Shown here: positions 17,501 through 26,343 of the stretch, piece by piece
Position numbering within the stretch: position 1 is the first letter of the stretch
How the letters are laid out: every line of letters begins with the position of its first letter
Source: Myxococcales bacterium
GTDB lineage: Bacteria; Myxococcota; UBA796; SXON01
DNA: 64,000 nucleotides
Direction of reading: 5' to 3'
Assembly: GCA_009692585.1 (NCBI GenBank)
Contig: SHYX01000007.1
Span: 1-64,000 of the forward strand
The notes under the pieces: generated by a model
Seen by the model: only the letters and a program-made list of their open reading frames with translations
Databases searched by the model: none
Told to the model about the DNA's origin: nothing
Position numbers and translations under genes: made by a program

Positions 17501-20063
17501 ACTGCGCGTGCTCCAAGCGGCCGGCGAAGCGGACAGCGTCGACGCCGCCCGTCTGCGCCAAAACGCGCTGGGCGACGCGGAAGGGGCGGCCAGGGTCCTG
17601 GGTCGGGTGCTCGAAGCGAGCGACGATGCAGGGGCTGCGGCCATGCTCCTGCGCGTCGCGCGGGACGCGGGCACCCGGGCAGCGGCGCACCGCGTGCTCG
17701 CGCAGACCGCCACCGACGACGGCATGCGCGCCGTGCACGCGATCGAGGCGTCCTCGCTGTACGAGACGATCGGCTCCGGTGACGAGGCCCTCGCCTGTTG
17801 GCGACTCGCCGCGGCGGCGGCGCCGCGGCCGGGGCGCGCCTTCGACGGCCTGCGTGGCGCGCTGGTGCGGTCCCAGGACAGCGAGGGTCTGCGCGCCCTG
17901 TTCGCGACGGTAGACGCCGACGCCCAGAGTGGGCTCGGCGATGCCCTGGAAGAGGCGGGGGACGTCGTCGGTGCCATCGCTGCCTGGCGGGAGCAACTGG
18001 GTCGGACCGCGGTCGCGTTGCCCTGGCAGCTGCGCCTGGAACGGGGGCTGGAGACCGCGGGAGACTGGCGTGGGCTCCTGGAACTGGTGCAGGGGCGGAT
18101 TGCCGCCGCGGTTGGCCCGACCGCGGATCGGTTGGCCGCCAAGGCCCGCTGGCTGTTGGCCGAGAAGCTCACCGAAAGCGAGGAGGCCTGGGAGTTCTAC
18201 CGCACCCTCGCCGAACAGCGCCCCAACGACGTCGAGGTGCTCGAGGCGCTCGCCCGCATCGCGGGTGCCCGTGGCGACGAGGTCCTCGCGGTGTCCTATC
18301 TGGACCGGCTCTCCGAACAGTCGACCTCGCCGGACGAGAAAGCGCGGCTGCAGCGCCGCCGCGCCGAGGTGCTCGAGCGGAGTGGCAACCTCGAAGGCGC
18401 GCGGAGCGCGCTCACCCGCGCGCTGGACCACGCGCCCGACGACCGCGAGGCGCTCGCCGGGATCGAGCGGCTTGCCGGCGCGATGGGCGATTGGCAGGGG
18501 GTGGTCGGGGTGCTCGCCCGCCTCGCCTCGCTTGCGAGCGGTCGGGAACAGATGGAGCGCTACGCCCAGATTGCGCGAACGTGGGAGGACCGCGTCAAGG
18601 ATCCGGCGGTCGCCATCGAGGCGTGGAAAAAGGTGCTCGACATCGCGGCGGACGACCGCGAGGCGCTCGGTCATGTCGCGGCGCTCGCCGAAGGTCGTCG
18701 TGATTGGGGCGCCTTCGTGGAGTACGGGCGCGGCCTGGTCGCCCACCTCGAAGGAAAGGATCGCACTGCGTTCCTGCGCCGACTCGGCGAGGTCAGCGCG
18801 CAGTTTCTCCGTCGTGAGGACGACGCGATTCTCTTCCTGGAGTCCGCCACCTCGGGCGCCCATGCCGACGTGGCGGCGTTCGCCACCTACGAGCGCCTGC
18901 TCGGGGCCCGCGGCGACAACGTCCGGCTGGTCGACCTCCTGATCCGGCGTGCCCGGGCCAGCACCGATCAGCCCGAGCGCATCGAGCTGCTGGCCAGGGC
19001 CGCCCGCAAGCGCCTGGAAGCGCTTCAGGACAAAGTGGGGGCGGCGGCGATCTACGACGAGATCCTGGCGGCCGATCCCTCCCAGAGCGACGCCCTCAGG
19101 TTCCGCGGCGACTTCCTGTTCGACAATGGCGATGCCACTGGCGCCGCGGAGTTCTTCGCAAGGCTCGAGCCCCAGGAGCTGGAGACTGATCGCGACGATT
19201 TCGACGCGCAGATCGAGGGTAGCAGCTTCTTCTACCGGTTCGCCGAAGCACTTCGGCAGGCGGGTGACGCCCCAGGTGCGATCGTTCGGTATGAACGGGC
19301 CCTGGGGCTCAATCCCACCCACCTGCCCACCCTGGAGGCGGTCGGTCCGCTCTACCTGGCCGCTCGGCAATGGGCGACCGCCGAGAAGGTGTACAAACAG
19401 CTGATGCAGCTGACCGGCGGCCTCGGCCAGAACGAGGCGCTCGCCCGGACCTACGCGCGCCTCGGGATCGCCGAGTTCCACCTCGGGCACATCGATCGGG
19501 CACGCAAACGGCTGTCCAAGGCCCTGGAGATGAGGCCCAACGACATCGACGCGTTCAAGGGCCTCGGCCTGGTGATGGCCGCACAGGAAGACTGGAACAA
19601 CCTGTTGAATATTTATAACAACATCATCTACCACACCCACGAGCCCGCCGACGTGACCGAGGCGTACCTCGCCAAGGGGCTCATCCTCGATGTGCAGATG
19701 ACGATGCCGGAAAAGGCGGGGCAACACTACGAGAAGAGCCTCGCCTTCGACGGGGCCCAGCCGCTCGCGCTCCTGCGGCTCGCCGAGCTGGCGCTGCGCC
19801 GTCAGGACTGGCCGGAAGCGGCGTCCTTCGCGGACCGGGGACTGGCCCTGCAGAGCCATCGCTCCGACATAAGCTCAGCGTTACACCTGGCACGTTCCAT
19901 CGCCTGCCAGGCCTGTGGGGACGGCGACGCCGCCAAGGCGGCGTGGACCGCAGCGGTCAACGCGGATGGGGCCTTCATCACCGCGCTCGAGGTGCAGACG
20001 GTGGAGGATCACGACAAGCTCCACGAGGCGCTGCGGGCCCGAATCGCGGCAGGCGCGCTCTAA
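14526..20063 (+). CDS. Giant tetratricopeptide-repeat protein (1845 residues)
   Basis: A very long, apparently cytoplasmic protein with a strong ribosome binding site (aaggag, 6 bases before ATG 14526). The N-terminus is acidic (DLEDDFFNSDPDSPDDG), then an Ala/Glu/Arg/Lys coiled-coil-like segment (about 35-125) and a Pro/Val/Ala-rich spacer to about 255. From there to the end it is made of TPR-like helical pairs with typical signatures (HYERVLDIAPGYLPALEGLERVY, ALTRALDHAPDDREALAGIERLA, RYERALGLNPTHLPTLEAVGPLY, RLSKALEMRPNDIDAFKGLGLVM). There is no signal peptide, membrane segment or catalytic domain. It probably acts as a scaffold; partners are unknown. The next gene starts 6 bases after the stop, so a transcriptional unit with the following three genes is likely. 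Confidence 0.85.
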   Translation: MSRKNSNDQGFGDLEDDFFNSDPDSPDDGAAKADAVRAEAAKVEAARVEAEKLAATRAEDGKRAGSKKAEAAKRAEADRRAAEAAEAALAEVTLQAGLDAEARREARQIQDQSTRVYKRKSRAELLADEDAADAMLEAVTSAPAVVAGQEATPLVVADDAAALAGPAPAAGATEIEAASSMAAAVDDEEEPPPPVVLSSPTVVPDVDPEPIPGPSPLSLLPPILTEESFPTEVVTSMPTEELPHGAPVLGQPPEVNPAAMLAWTPPTDVRAAWRAVVDELEAAADGASAETRAQILGAAAHLARTRAVDVELAGRLLVALDGSAGPASAQWWRERTAVAMAVGDAERARSAAEGLAAHSAGGAAAEALVVAARIIRDQLGQEQLARAELVRTHAAHPTDASVLVVLREVARAAQDAELELLALDGLATIQTGVASMQAQLERAELLERKLGRPEDAVAATELARVAAPADGATFLALERRYRAAGLWAPLAQLYAAEGLRLAALGCGEDAAWWHARSGRVRRVQLLDETGAGEALRAAVLAAPRAHDLRVEYHVWCAESEQWPALAESLREEIALSGAEQSSFLSYRLGSVLEERLRDKAGALAAYRAAAVDAAASPAAEAVLRLLQDTAAWPELISFLEERLTHVDDPSIQVVVLFRMGEVCEGPLADFAGARKHYERVLDIAPGYLPALEGLERVYTCTQAWAELAAVYEQRAILAEDPAAAALQRHRAGAVYEFRLGEGARAHEQYRLALSAVPDFSPSLDGYTRAMEANQQWAELARVLINAANGTRDSNAAVTLAYRAGRVLADRTDKLADAMSALQKCLDVSPGFLPAVLLLKELAARQGDWSTCFRLERTQADMGEDIARRHWRLFAAAEAAQRLPDADPAELVREVLRDDPAHFGAGQLAERMAWSQSDLAALVDLHVKRAAASQDEAERARGYARAAEVAADAGNAEVLLLGLGEVLAASGVAGRPLGALARVAETAGYPEEALRVLQAAGEADSVDAARLRQNALGDAEGAARVLGRVLEASDDAGAAAMLLRVARDAGTRAAAHRVLAQTATDDGMRAVHAIEASSLYETIGSGDEALACWRLAAAAAPRPGRAFDGLRGALVRSQDSEGLRALFATVDADAQSGLGDALEEAGDVVGAIAAWREQLGRTAVALPWQLRLERGLETAGDWRGLLELVQGRIAAAVGPTADRLAAKARWLLAEKLTESEEAWEFYRTLAEQRPNDVEVLEALARIAGARGDEVLAVSYLDRLSEQSTSPDEKARLQRRRAEVLERSGNLEGARSALTRALDHAPDDREALAGIERLAGAMGDWQGVVGVLARLASLASGREQMERYAQIARTWEDRVKDPAVAIEAWKKVLDIAADDREALGHVAALAEGRRDWGAFVEYGRGLVAHLEGKDRTAFLRRLGEVSAQFLRREDDAILFLESATSGAHADVAAFATYERLLGARGDNVRLVDLLIRRARASTDQPERIELLARAARKRLEALQDKVGAAAIYDEILAADPSQSDALRFRGDFLFDNGDATGAAEFFARLEPQELETDRDDFDAQIEGSSFFYRFAEALRQAGDAPGAIVRYERALGLNPTHLPTLEAVGPLYLAARQWATAEKVYKQLMQLTGGLGQNEALARTYARLGIAEFHLGHIDRARKRLSKALEMRPNDIDAFKGLGLVMAAQEDWNNLLNIYNNIIYHTHEPADVTEAYLAKGLILDVQMTMPEKAGQHYEKSLAFDGAQPLALLRLAELALRRQDWPEAASFADRGLALQSHRSDISSALHLARSIACQACGDGDAAKAAWTAAVNADGAFITALEVQTVEDHDKLHEALRARIAAGAL

Positions 20064-20069
20064 GCCTGC

Positions 20070-20612
20070 ATGGTGCGAGTCGGCGGCTGGCTGTTTCGCC
20101 ACCGAGGCTGGTTGCCGGTGCCGCTTTTTGCGGCCTGCCTGGTGCCCATGCCGCAGGCTCGACCGGAGGGCTTCCTCTTGTTGGCGATGGGGGAAGCGCT
20201 TCGCGTGTGGGCCGTCGGGCACATCGGGCGGAAGAGCCGAACCCGCGATGCAGGCGTCGGCGCCTTGTCGGAAGCGGGGCCGTACGCGCGCCTCCGAAAC
20301 CCGATCTACGTGGGGAACCTGCTCATCTGGAGCGGCATCGGTGTCCTGTCTTGGCCCTCGGTGCTCTGGGTCGCGCCGATCCTGGTGGTCTACTACGCCG
20401 TCATCGTCAGGTGGGAGGAACGGCAGTTGGAGGCGCAGCTGGGGGCGCCCTACCTTGCGTATCGTCAACGGGTGCCGCGGTGGCTCCCGCTCGGCGCCCC
20501 GCGCGCGGGTCGCTGGAGCGGCCGCGAGGCGCTCCGCTCCGAACGCGGCACCTTCGTCGTTGTCGCGTTGGTGGGCGCCGCGCTCGCGGTGCGATGCTAT
20601 CTTGGCGGCTAG
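20070..20612 (+). CDS. ICMT/PEMT-type membrane methyltransferase
   Basis: A 180-residue integral membrane protein with about four hydrophobic segments. It has the C-terminal signature of the isoprenylcysteine carboxyl methyltransferase / phospholipid methyltransferase family: SEAGPYARLRNPIYVGNLL, then RWEERQLEAQLGAPYLAYRQRVPRW. These residues bind S-adenosylmethionine in ICMT structures. Bacterial members mostly have unknown substrates (lipids or small isoprenoids). ATG 20070 starts 6 bases after the TPR gene. Family is fairly certain; substrate is not. Confidence 0.78.
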   Translation: MVRVGGWLFRHRGWLPVPLFAACLVPMPQARPEGFLLLAMGEALRVWAVGHIGRKSRTRDAGVGALSEAGPYARLRNPIYVGNLLIWSGIGVLSWPSVLWVAPILVVYYAVIVRWEERQLEAQLGAPYLAYRQRVPRWLPLGAPRAGRWSGREALRSERGTFVVVALVGAALAVRCYLGG

Positions 20613-20618
20613 GCCCCT

Positions 20619-21980
20619 TTGGAACGCCCACCCCGCCTCCGCCGGTACCTGAAGAAAGACTACACCTCGCGGGTGGAGTTTCCCGTCGAGATCCTCGGCC
20701 GCGACAATCAGGTGCGACGCTACCCGTTCGACGACGCGGTGAGGCTGTACCACCGGCGAATCGAGACCGCGTCGTTGCGGTATGCTGATGCCGACACCGT
20801 CGACGCCGAGGTCGGACACTGCCGCCTGCGCATCGACCAGCTCCGCCGTAGTTACATCGCCGCGGCTGGCGCGGGGCGGCCGTCGGCGGCGTCGGGGCTG
20901 CTCGGGGGTCCGATGGCGGCGGACATCCTGTTCTTCTTGCGGCGGATGCTCGGAGAGACCGACGGTGACGCGGCCTCGGCGGCGTTGGTCGCCCTTCCCG
21001 GAGACGGGACGGGCGAGCTCTGGTGGTGGAGCGGGGCGGTCCCTACCGGCGGCTGCACGCTCTATGCCTTTCGCCTGGACGGGGAAGGCCCGCCCGGTGC
21101 CCGCCTCGCGTTGGAACGCGAGCTGGCGCGACTCCGTGCTGCCGAACGGGAGTGTGGTGCGGAGCACCTCTACGCTGGACTCATCACCGCCGATCTGGCG
21201 CTGTTGATGGCGGGAACGGAGCCATGGGCGGGCCCGAGCGGGATCCTCAACCTCGCCACGTCCACCGGCGACGACGCCGATCGCCCCGTCGACCCGTGGC
21301 GGGCGGCGATGCTCGCGCTCCAGGAGGGGCAGGTGCACCACGCGCTGCGCACCCTCGAAGACGCGCTCGACGCGGACCCGACGCGGCGCGTCCTGGCGCG
21401 CAGCGGGGCGGTGGTCGCGGTGATGGCCGGGGAGCCGGGTCGGGCCGAGTTCATCGCCCGGTTCGGGCTGTGCGCCGAGCCCGGCGATGGCCTGCTGCGG
21501 TACCTGCTGGCGCTGTCACGCTGCATGCAAGGACAGCGCCTCGACGAAGCGGCCTTCGGCCCGGGCACCCCCCGGGGCATACTGGCGATGCTCGGTGCGC
21601 TCCACGCGCTGGGAGACGGACGGCCCCTGCGGTGCCTGTCGGCAGGGGCACGCGCCCGTTTGCAACTCGGCGATACCGACTGGTTTGCGCTTCGGGTGGC
21701 GAGGGCGGCGCGCTTCTGCGCGTGGGCGATGGTGCTTTCGCGCTCCAGCGCCGCCGCGGTCGTCGCGATGTCCCTGTGGTTGGCGACCTCGGCGGAGTGG
21801 GTGCCCAGCCTTGGTGCTGCCCTTCTGGCCGCCGGGTTGGCGGTGGTCGCCGACCTTCGGTGCCGGCGGATCGCCCGGTCGGCGCTGCGTTCGGGGCAGA
21901 TCGGCACCGTGCGATTGTGCCCGCCGGAGTTGCTGCCGCGCGAGGTCGAGGCACGGGGTATGATCCCCGGATGCGCCTGA
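20619..21980 (+). CDS. Uncharacterised protein with two C-terminal membrane segments
   Basis: A 453-residue protein I do not recognise. The frame opens at TTG 20619, 6 bases after the previous stop; MERPPRLRRYLKKDYTSRVEFP looks like a natural N-terminus, but the start is uncertain. Residues 15-70 contain a conserved-looking segment (VEFPVEILGRDNQVRRYPFDDAVRLYHRRI). The middle (about 205-360) is Ala/Leu-rich helical, possibly TPR-like (HHALRTLEDALDADPTRRVLA). Two hydrophobic helices occupy about 365-412. The C-terminus (LCPPELLPREVEARGM) would be cytoplasmic if the N-terminus is. The 3' end overlaps the downstream lipoprotein by 10 bases. Confidence 0.7.
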   Translation: MERPPRLRRYLKKDYTSRVEFPVEILGRDNQVRRYPFDDAVRLYHRRIETASLRYADADTVDAEVGHCRLRIDQLRRSYIAAAGAGRPSAASGLLGGPMAADILFFLRRMLGETDGDAASAALVALPGDGTGELWWWSGAVPTGGCTLYAFRLDGEGPPGARLALERELARLRAAERECGAEHLYAGLITADLALLMAGTEPWAGPSGILNLATSTGDDADRPVDPWRAAMLALQEGQVHHALRTLEDALDADPTRRVLARSGAVVAVMAGEPGRAEFIARFGLCAEPGDGLLRYLLALSRCMQGQRLDEAAFGPGTPRGILAMLGALHALGDGRPLRCLSAGARARLQLGDTDWFALRVARAARFCAWAMVLSRSSAAAVVAMSLWLATSAEWVPSLGAALLAAGLAVVADLRCRRIARSALRSGQIGTVRLCPPELLPREVEARGMIPGCA

Positions 21981-24046
21981 ACTCTCTGGTGGAGATGCCC
22001 ATCCTCGTCTCGCTGGTCCTTGGGGCGTGTGACGCCGACGTCGTCCAGCACAAAGACCCGGCCGCCGACAGCGGCAACGACTCAGCCGAGGACACGGCCG
22101 GGGACACCGGCGACGCCCAGGACGAGGACAAGGATGGCTTCGACACCACCACCGATTGCGACGATCACGACTACCGGGTTTTTCCCGGCGCGGTCGAGGA
22201 GTGCAACGGGCTGGACGAGAACTGCGACGGGGTCGCCGACGAGAGCTTCGACCAGGACCAGGACGGGGCCACCGACGCCGAGGCCTGCGTCGACGGCACC
22301 GACTGCGATGACAGCGAGGCCACGATCGGGCCGGCGGCGCCGGAGATCCCGTATGACGGGATCGACCAGGACTGTGATGGTGCCGATCTGATCGACGTCG
22401 ACGGGGACCGGTACGACTACATCTTCGATTGCGATGACGAAAACGCAGCCGTGAACCCCGGCGCCGCCGAGGTGCCCAAGAACGGCCTCGATGACGACTG
22501 TGCAGACGGCGACGCGCACGACGGCGATGGTGACGGTTACGACGACGAAGAGTGGTCGGGCGACGATTGCGACGACGCGGACCCCGCGGTGCACCCAGGC
22601 GCGCGGGACCTCTGGAACGACGGCATCGATCCGGATTGCGATGGGTTCGACGGGGGGATCGAGCCGCTCGCCGACGCCTCCGCGACCATCGAGGGCGATG
22701 GAGCTGACCAGGGCCTCATCGGAGAATCGGTGGCCTGGTGCGACATCGACGCCGACGGGCTCGACGACCTGGTGGTCACCGCTCCCTTCGAGGCCACCTA
22801 CGCCGGGCAGATCGGCATCTGGTACGGGAGCGGGCGCGCCTCGTGGGGACCGGGCATGTTGATGACCGACGCCGACACGCTGATCGAGAGCACCGAGCTA
22901 TTCCTCGGCTTCGGACTCTCCTGTGACGACATCGACGGTGACGGCAACCTGGACCTCGTCGTGAGCCGCGGCGAGATCGACTACACCGTGACCTACCAGG
23001 CCGACTATGAGCTGGTCTTCTTCTATGGGAGGGGGGGCACCTTCGCGGCCACCCTCGATGACGGCGATGCCGACGCGTTCCTGAGCTATCCGCTCGGCGT
23101 CGCCTACGGCGCCACGGTCTACGCCCAGGCTTTCGTCACCGGCGACCTCGATGGCGACGGCGCCGCCGAGATCATCGTCAATGACGGCATGCAGTCCACC
23201 CTCGCCGACGCGACCGGAAACCTGCTCGTGCTGCACGGGGAGCGGTACAGCGGCGACATCGACCTCGATGACCAGATCATCGCCATCATCGACACCGAGA
23301 CCGAGGGCGTGGACCGGGTGCGGATCCTCGATGACATCGACGCCGACGGGACCGTGGACCTGTTCTTGGGGTCGGCTGGCTACGACGCGGACACCGGTGG
23401 CGGGGGTGCCAGCGCCCACACCGGCAGCGACACGGGCGCCGCGAGCTTCCCGGTGTCGGCCGGCCGCGCCTTCTTCGCCGACTCGGCGATGGTGGACGCC
23501 GCGGTCTCCGAGCTGGTCTGGCGTACCTGGAACGGTCGCGACGGTGATGGATACGGGTGGGACCTGGTCCTCACCGACATCAGCGGGGACGGCGCCGACG
23601 ACGCCACGGTGACGGCCATCGGCGTGGGCGAGTACGACGGTGCCCTCTATCTCTTCGACGGGGTGCCACTTTCCGGGTCGCCTGCAGATGCCCAGGCCGA
23701 GCTGATGGGGACCACGGACCAGGGCTACTTCGGCTACGAGACCATCGCGGCCGGCGACGTGGACGGCGACGGGAACGGCGACCTGCTGGTCACCGAGCGG
23801 GACGGCGGCGCGTCCAAGGAAGGCCTGGTCTGGCTGGTGAGCGGCGCGCTGGCGTGGTCGGGGGTGGGCGACGTGGAGAGCGCGGCCCTGCTCGCCTGGT
23901 CGGGCGAGGCGGCCGAGGCCTACACCGGCAATTCGCTGGCCATCGGCGACCCGGCCGGGACGGGCGGGAGCACCGTCGCCGTCGGCGCGTACCAACTGCT
24001 CAACAGCGCCGGTTACACCGAGGGCAAGGTGTACATTCTGGAGTAG
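21971..24046 (+). CDS. FG-GAP lipoprotein with DCDD repeats
   Basis: A 691-residue surface lipoprotein. ATG 21971 overlaps the upstream gene by 10 bases and gives a normal signal ending LVLGAC (Cys20). An acidic linker (DSAEDTAGDTGD) leads into five or so DCDD/NGLDENCDG calcium-binding-type repeats (about 45-225), the MopE-like pattern. Residues 240-690 hold FG-GAP/integrin-alpha-like propeller repeats with DxDxDG loops (CDIDADGLDDLVV, DDIDGDGNLDLVV, GDLDGDGAAEIIV, GDVDGDGNGDLLV). It is likely a calcium-stabilised extracellular beta-propeller, perhaps adhesive. A much longer in-frame reading to 21023 is noise over the upstream gene. Confidence 0.88.
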   Translation: MRLNSLVEMPILVSLVLGACDADVVQHKDPAADSGNDSAEDTAGDTGDAQDEDKDGFDTTTDCDDHDYRVFPGAVEECNGLDENCDGVADESFDQDQDGATDAEACVDGTDCDDSEATIGPAAPEIPYDGIDQDCDGADLIDVDGDRYDYIFDCDDENAAVNPGAAEVPKNGLDDDCADGDAHDGDGDGYDDEEWSGDDCDDADPAVHPGARDLWNDGIDPDCDGFDGGIEPLADASATIEGDGADQGLIGESVAWCDIDADGLDDLVVTAPFEATYAGQIGIWYGSGRASWGPGMLMTDADTLIESTELFLGFGLSCDDIDGDGNLDLVVSRGEIDYTVTYQADYELVFFYGRGGTFAATLDDGDADAFLSYPLGVAYGATVYAQAFVTGDLDGDGAAEIIVNDGMQSTLADATGNLLVLHGERYSGDIDLDDQIIAIIDTETEGVDRVRILDDIDADGTVDLFLGSAGYDADTGGGGASAHTGSDTGAASFPVSAGRAFFADSAMVDAAVSELVWRTWNGRDGDGYGWDLVLTDISGDGADDATVTAIGVGEYDGALYLFDGVPLSGSPADAQAELMGTTDQGYFGYETIAAGDVDGDGNGDLLVTERDGGASKEGLVWLVSGALAWSGVGDVESAALLAWSGEAAEAYTGNSLAIGDPAGTGGSTVAVGAYQLLNSAGYTEGKVYILE

Positions 24047-24052
24047 GCGCCA

Positions 24053-24520
24053 CTACGCCGGCAAGAACCGGTAGATGCACTCGGCCACGCATCCCGGCTT
24101 GGGCGAGCCCTCGAGCTCGATCGTAGCCAGGAACGGTGCTTCCAGCCACCCGCCGCCGACGTCCCTGACCTCGCCGAGCTTCATGGCCAGGCGCCAGCGG
24201 GCCCCCTCCTTCATCGGTGAAGGAAATCGGACCTTTCCGCATCCATAGTTGATGATCATCTTGAAGTTGTGCAGCTCGAGCAGCTCGAAGAACTGACCGG
24301 CCACCAGCGCCAGGGTCAGATACCCATGGGCGATCGGCGCGCCGAAGGGGGATTCCTTGGCGATGCGCTCCCTGTCGACGTGGATCCATTGGTGATCCCC
24401 GGTCGCGTCGGCGAAGGTGGTGATCTGGGTGAACGCCAGGGTCTGCCAGGCCGCGGCGCCGAGGTCGGCTCCGGAGAGCGCGCTGAGCGCGGGGCCACCG
24501 TCGATTCGGGTCTTGGTCAT
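24053..24520 (-). CDS. MaoC-like (R)-specific enoyl-CoA hydratase
   Basis: A 155-residue hot-dog-fold protein. TFADATGDHQWIHVD carries the catalytic Asp-His pair of the MaoC/(R)-hydratase family, and FGAPIAHGYLTLAL is the hydratase motif downstream. Such enzymes hydrate trans-2-enoyl-CoA in fatty acid breakdown or supply (R)-3-hydroxyacyl-CoA. The start ATG 24520 overlaps the stop of the upstream membrane-protein gene (ATGA), so the two are translationally coupled, although a functional relation is not obvious. Confidence in the family is high. Confidence 0.9.
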   Translation of the reverse strand: MTKTRIDGGPALSALSGADLGAAAWQTLAFTQITTFADATGDHQWIHVDRERIAKESPFGAPIAHGYLTLALVAGQFFELLELHNFKMIINYGCGKVRFPSPMKEGARWRLAMKLGEVRDVGGGWLEAPFLATIELEGSPKPGCVAECIYRFLPA

Positions 24521-26343
24521 GGGGGGGCGCCTAACCCCGGGAGCGCCCGCTCGCGAGCGAACGGCGGCACCCGCGTCCCCGCGGCGATGTCCTCGGCACC
24601 CGCCCTGACGTCGTGCTCGAACGTGGCAACGCTCGTCGCCATCCGCGTGATGTCAGCGGGGTCGTGGAGCGAAGGAGCCCACGCCCTGCCACAGCCGAAG
24701 GCGGCCCGGCGAGCCTGTCCAGGGGGGAGCAGCGCCAGGTGGCGGGCCAGGCAGGCGCCGACCACTGCGACCTCGCTCTGGGGCGCGGCGGCACAGCGCG
24801 CCACCAACGCCGGGCCGGCAACCGCCGCCAGGGCGCCGCCTCCCAGGGCCATCAGCGGCCCGAGCGTCTCGAGCGTGGCGGTGCGGCGCTCCTCGCACAA
24901 ACCCAGCGTCAGGGCCATCCCGCGGCCTACGTCGAGACGAGCAGGCTCGGGGACCTGCTCGACCACCGCAGCGACGCGCGCGAGCTCGGCGCATGGCTCA
25001 ACCAGCGCCTCACCCACCCCCGAGCGCACGATCGGATCGTCGCCGGCCCGCTCCAACGCGCCGCTCAGTGCGTACTCACGACCGAGTCGCAGGCCGCGGA
25101 GCCGGCGCAACAGCGCGTCGGCGCGCGGGTCGTCGGACCGGCCGAGCGCGTCGCTCGGCACCCGCGGCGCGACCGTCTGGACGAAGCCCGCCAGATCGAC
25201 GACGGGCGCGCTCCAGGCCCGCGGATCGCTCCGCCACGGCAAGCGCGCGAGCACCAGTCCGTTGCCAGCCAGGAGCAGCGCCAATCCGAGCGCGGCGCTC
25301 CGGCGCCAGCCGCGCTGCCACGCGGTCCCGAAACCGACGGCCACACCGAGCGTCAACAAGAGCGCCCAAGGCGCGTGGTAGCGGATGTTGTTGACCGGTA
25401 CCCGCGCGCTGACCAGGAAGATAGGGAAGGTAGTGCCGCAGTAGGCCGCGACCCACGCGACCTGGAGCGCGAGGACGAGGCGAATACGGCCCATGGCGGC
25501 CAACGCGGCGCCGCCTAGCCCCGCGACCAGCCAGAGCGCCCCGAGGGGTGCGGCGTCCCGGGCCGGCAACCACAAGCGCGCACCGAGCGCACTGGGCGAC
25601 AAGAGCGTCATCGCACGCTTGGGGACCCCGGCGACGTCGACGGCGAGCGCATCGCCGAAGCGGTACCACCCCGCGTCGCCACCCCCGGCATCGACGAGGA
25701 CCGGCGCGGCGCCGAGCGCCATCGCCAACAAGAAGCGTCCCCGTTGCCCGTGGAGGCTCAAGAGCGCCGCGGGCGCCAGGACGACCATCGCGTACGCGCT
25801 GGTCCGGGCGAACCAGAAGCCGAGACCCAGCGTCAGACCCAGCAGAACGCCCCGCCGGGCCGCGAACGCCCAGGCCGCCAGCAGGACGAAGAGGCCGCTC
25901 TCCTGGTGGTTTCCCCACAGCATCAGCGAAAGGTCGAGCGCGCCGACCGGGGGAAGGCACCAGAGCGCCACCCAGGCCCACGCTGCGGCGCGACCGGCGA
26001 TGCGCCCAAGCGCGAAGAACCCGGCCAACATCGCGGCCACCCCCCACAAGAGCGGCGCCGCTTTCCAGGCCCAGAGCGCGTCCCCGCCAAAGCGGAGGAA
26101 GGGAACGCCGAGAACGCTGACCGCGCTGCAGCCCCCGCAGAAGCTTCGATATTGCAGGTCGGGAAGCAACTCCCACATGGGCGCCCGAGCCAGGAGCCAG
26201 GCGACGGTGGCGTTGTAGGACTCCTCGACGTTCACGAAGCGGAACGGGGCCGCGTTGAAGCGCGCCGTCCCGAGCAGGACGCGACACACGACCGCCGCAA
26301 ACAGCAGCGCTGCGTCCCGATGAGGAACGCCCCGCCCGACCAC
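24517..26343 (-). CDS. Polytopic membrane protein, glycosyltransferase-like
   Basis: A 608-residue protein with about ten hydrophobic helices in its first 400 residues, followed by a soluble Ala/Arg/Leu-rich C-terminal part of about 200 residues. An early VEESYNATVAWLL segment just after the first membrane helix recalls the acidic motif of GT-C glycosyltransferases (PMT/GT39-like), but no family signature is secure. Translation would start at GTG 26343, whose G is shared with the stop of the upstream NYN gene (TAGTG). It overlaps the MaoC gene by 4 bases. Function unknown. Confidence 0.7.
   Translation of the reverse strand: MVGRGVPHRDAALLFAAVVCRVLLGTARFNAAPFRFVNVEESYNATVAWLLARAPMWELLPDLQYRSFCGGCSAVSVLGVPFLRFGGDALWAWKAAPLLWGVAAMLAGFFALGRIAGRAAAWAWVALWCLPPVGALDLSLMLWGNHQESGLFVLLAAWAFAARRGVLLGLTLGLGFWFARTSAYAMVVLAPAALLSLHGQRGRFLLAMALGAAPVLVDAGGGDAGWYRFGDALAVDVAGVPKRAMTLLSPSALGARLWLPARDAAPLGALWLVAGLGGAALAAMGRIRLVLALQVAWVAAYCGTTFPIFLVSARVPVNNIRYHAPWALLLTLGVAVGFGTAWQRGWRRSAALGLALLLAGNGLVLARLPWRSDPRAWSAPVVDLAGFVQTVAPRVPSDALGRSDDPRADALLRRLRGLRLGREYALSGALERAGDDPIVRSGVGEALVEPCAELARVAAVVEQVPEPARLDVGRGMALTLGLCEERRTATLETLGPLMALGGGALAAVAGPALVARCAAAPQSEVAVVGACLARHLALLPPGQARRAAFGCGRAWAPSLHDPADITRMATSVATFEHDVRAGAEDIAAGTRVPPFARERALPGLGAPP

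Noticed and set aside
15168..19859. Two long minus-strand frames (710 and 846 codons) opposite the TPR gene
   Set aside because: High-GC shadow frames; composition is Arg/Gly/Pro-rich with no family signature, while the plus strand has regular TPR units.
21023..21970. Long N-terminal extension of the FG-GAP lipoprotein
   Set aside because: It overlaps the upstream gene in another frame with Arg/Gly/Pro noise; a lipoprotein signal begins at 21971.
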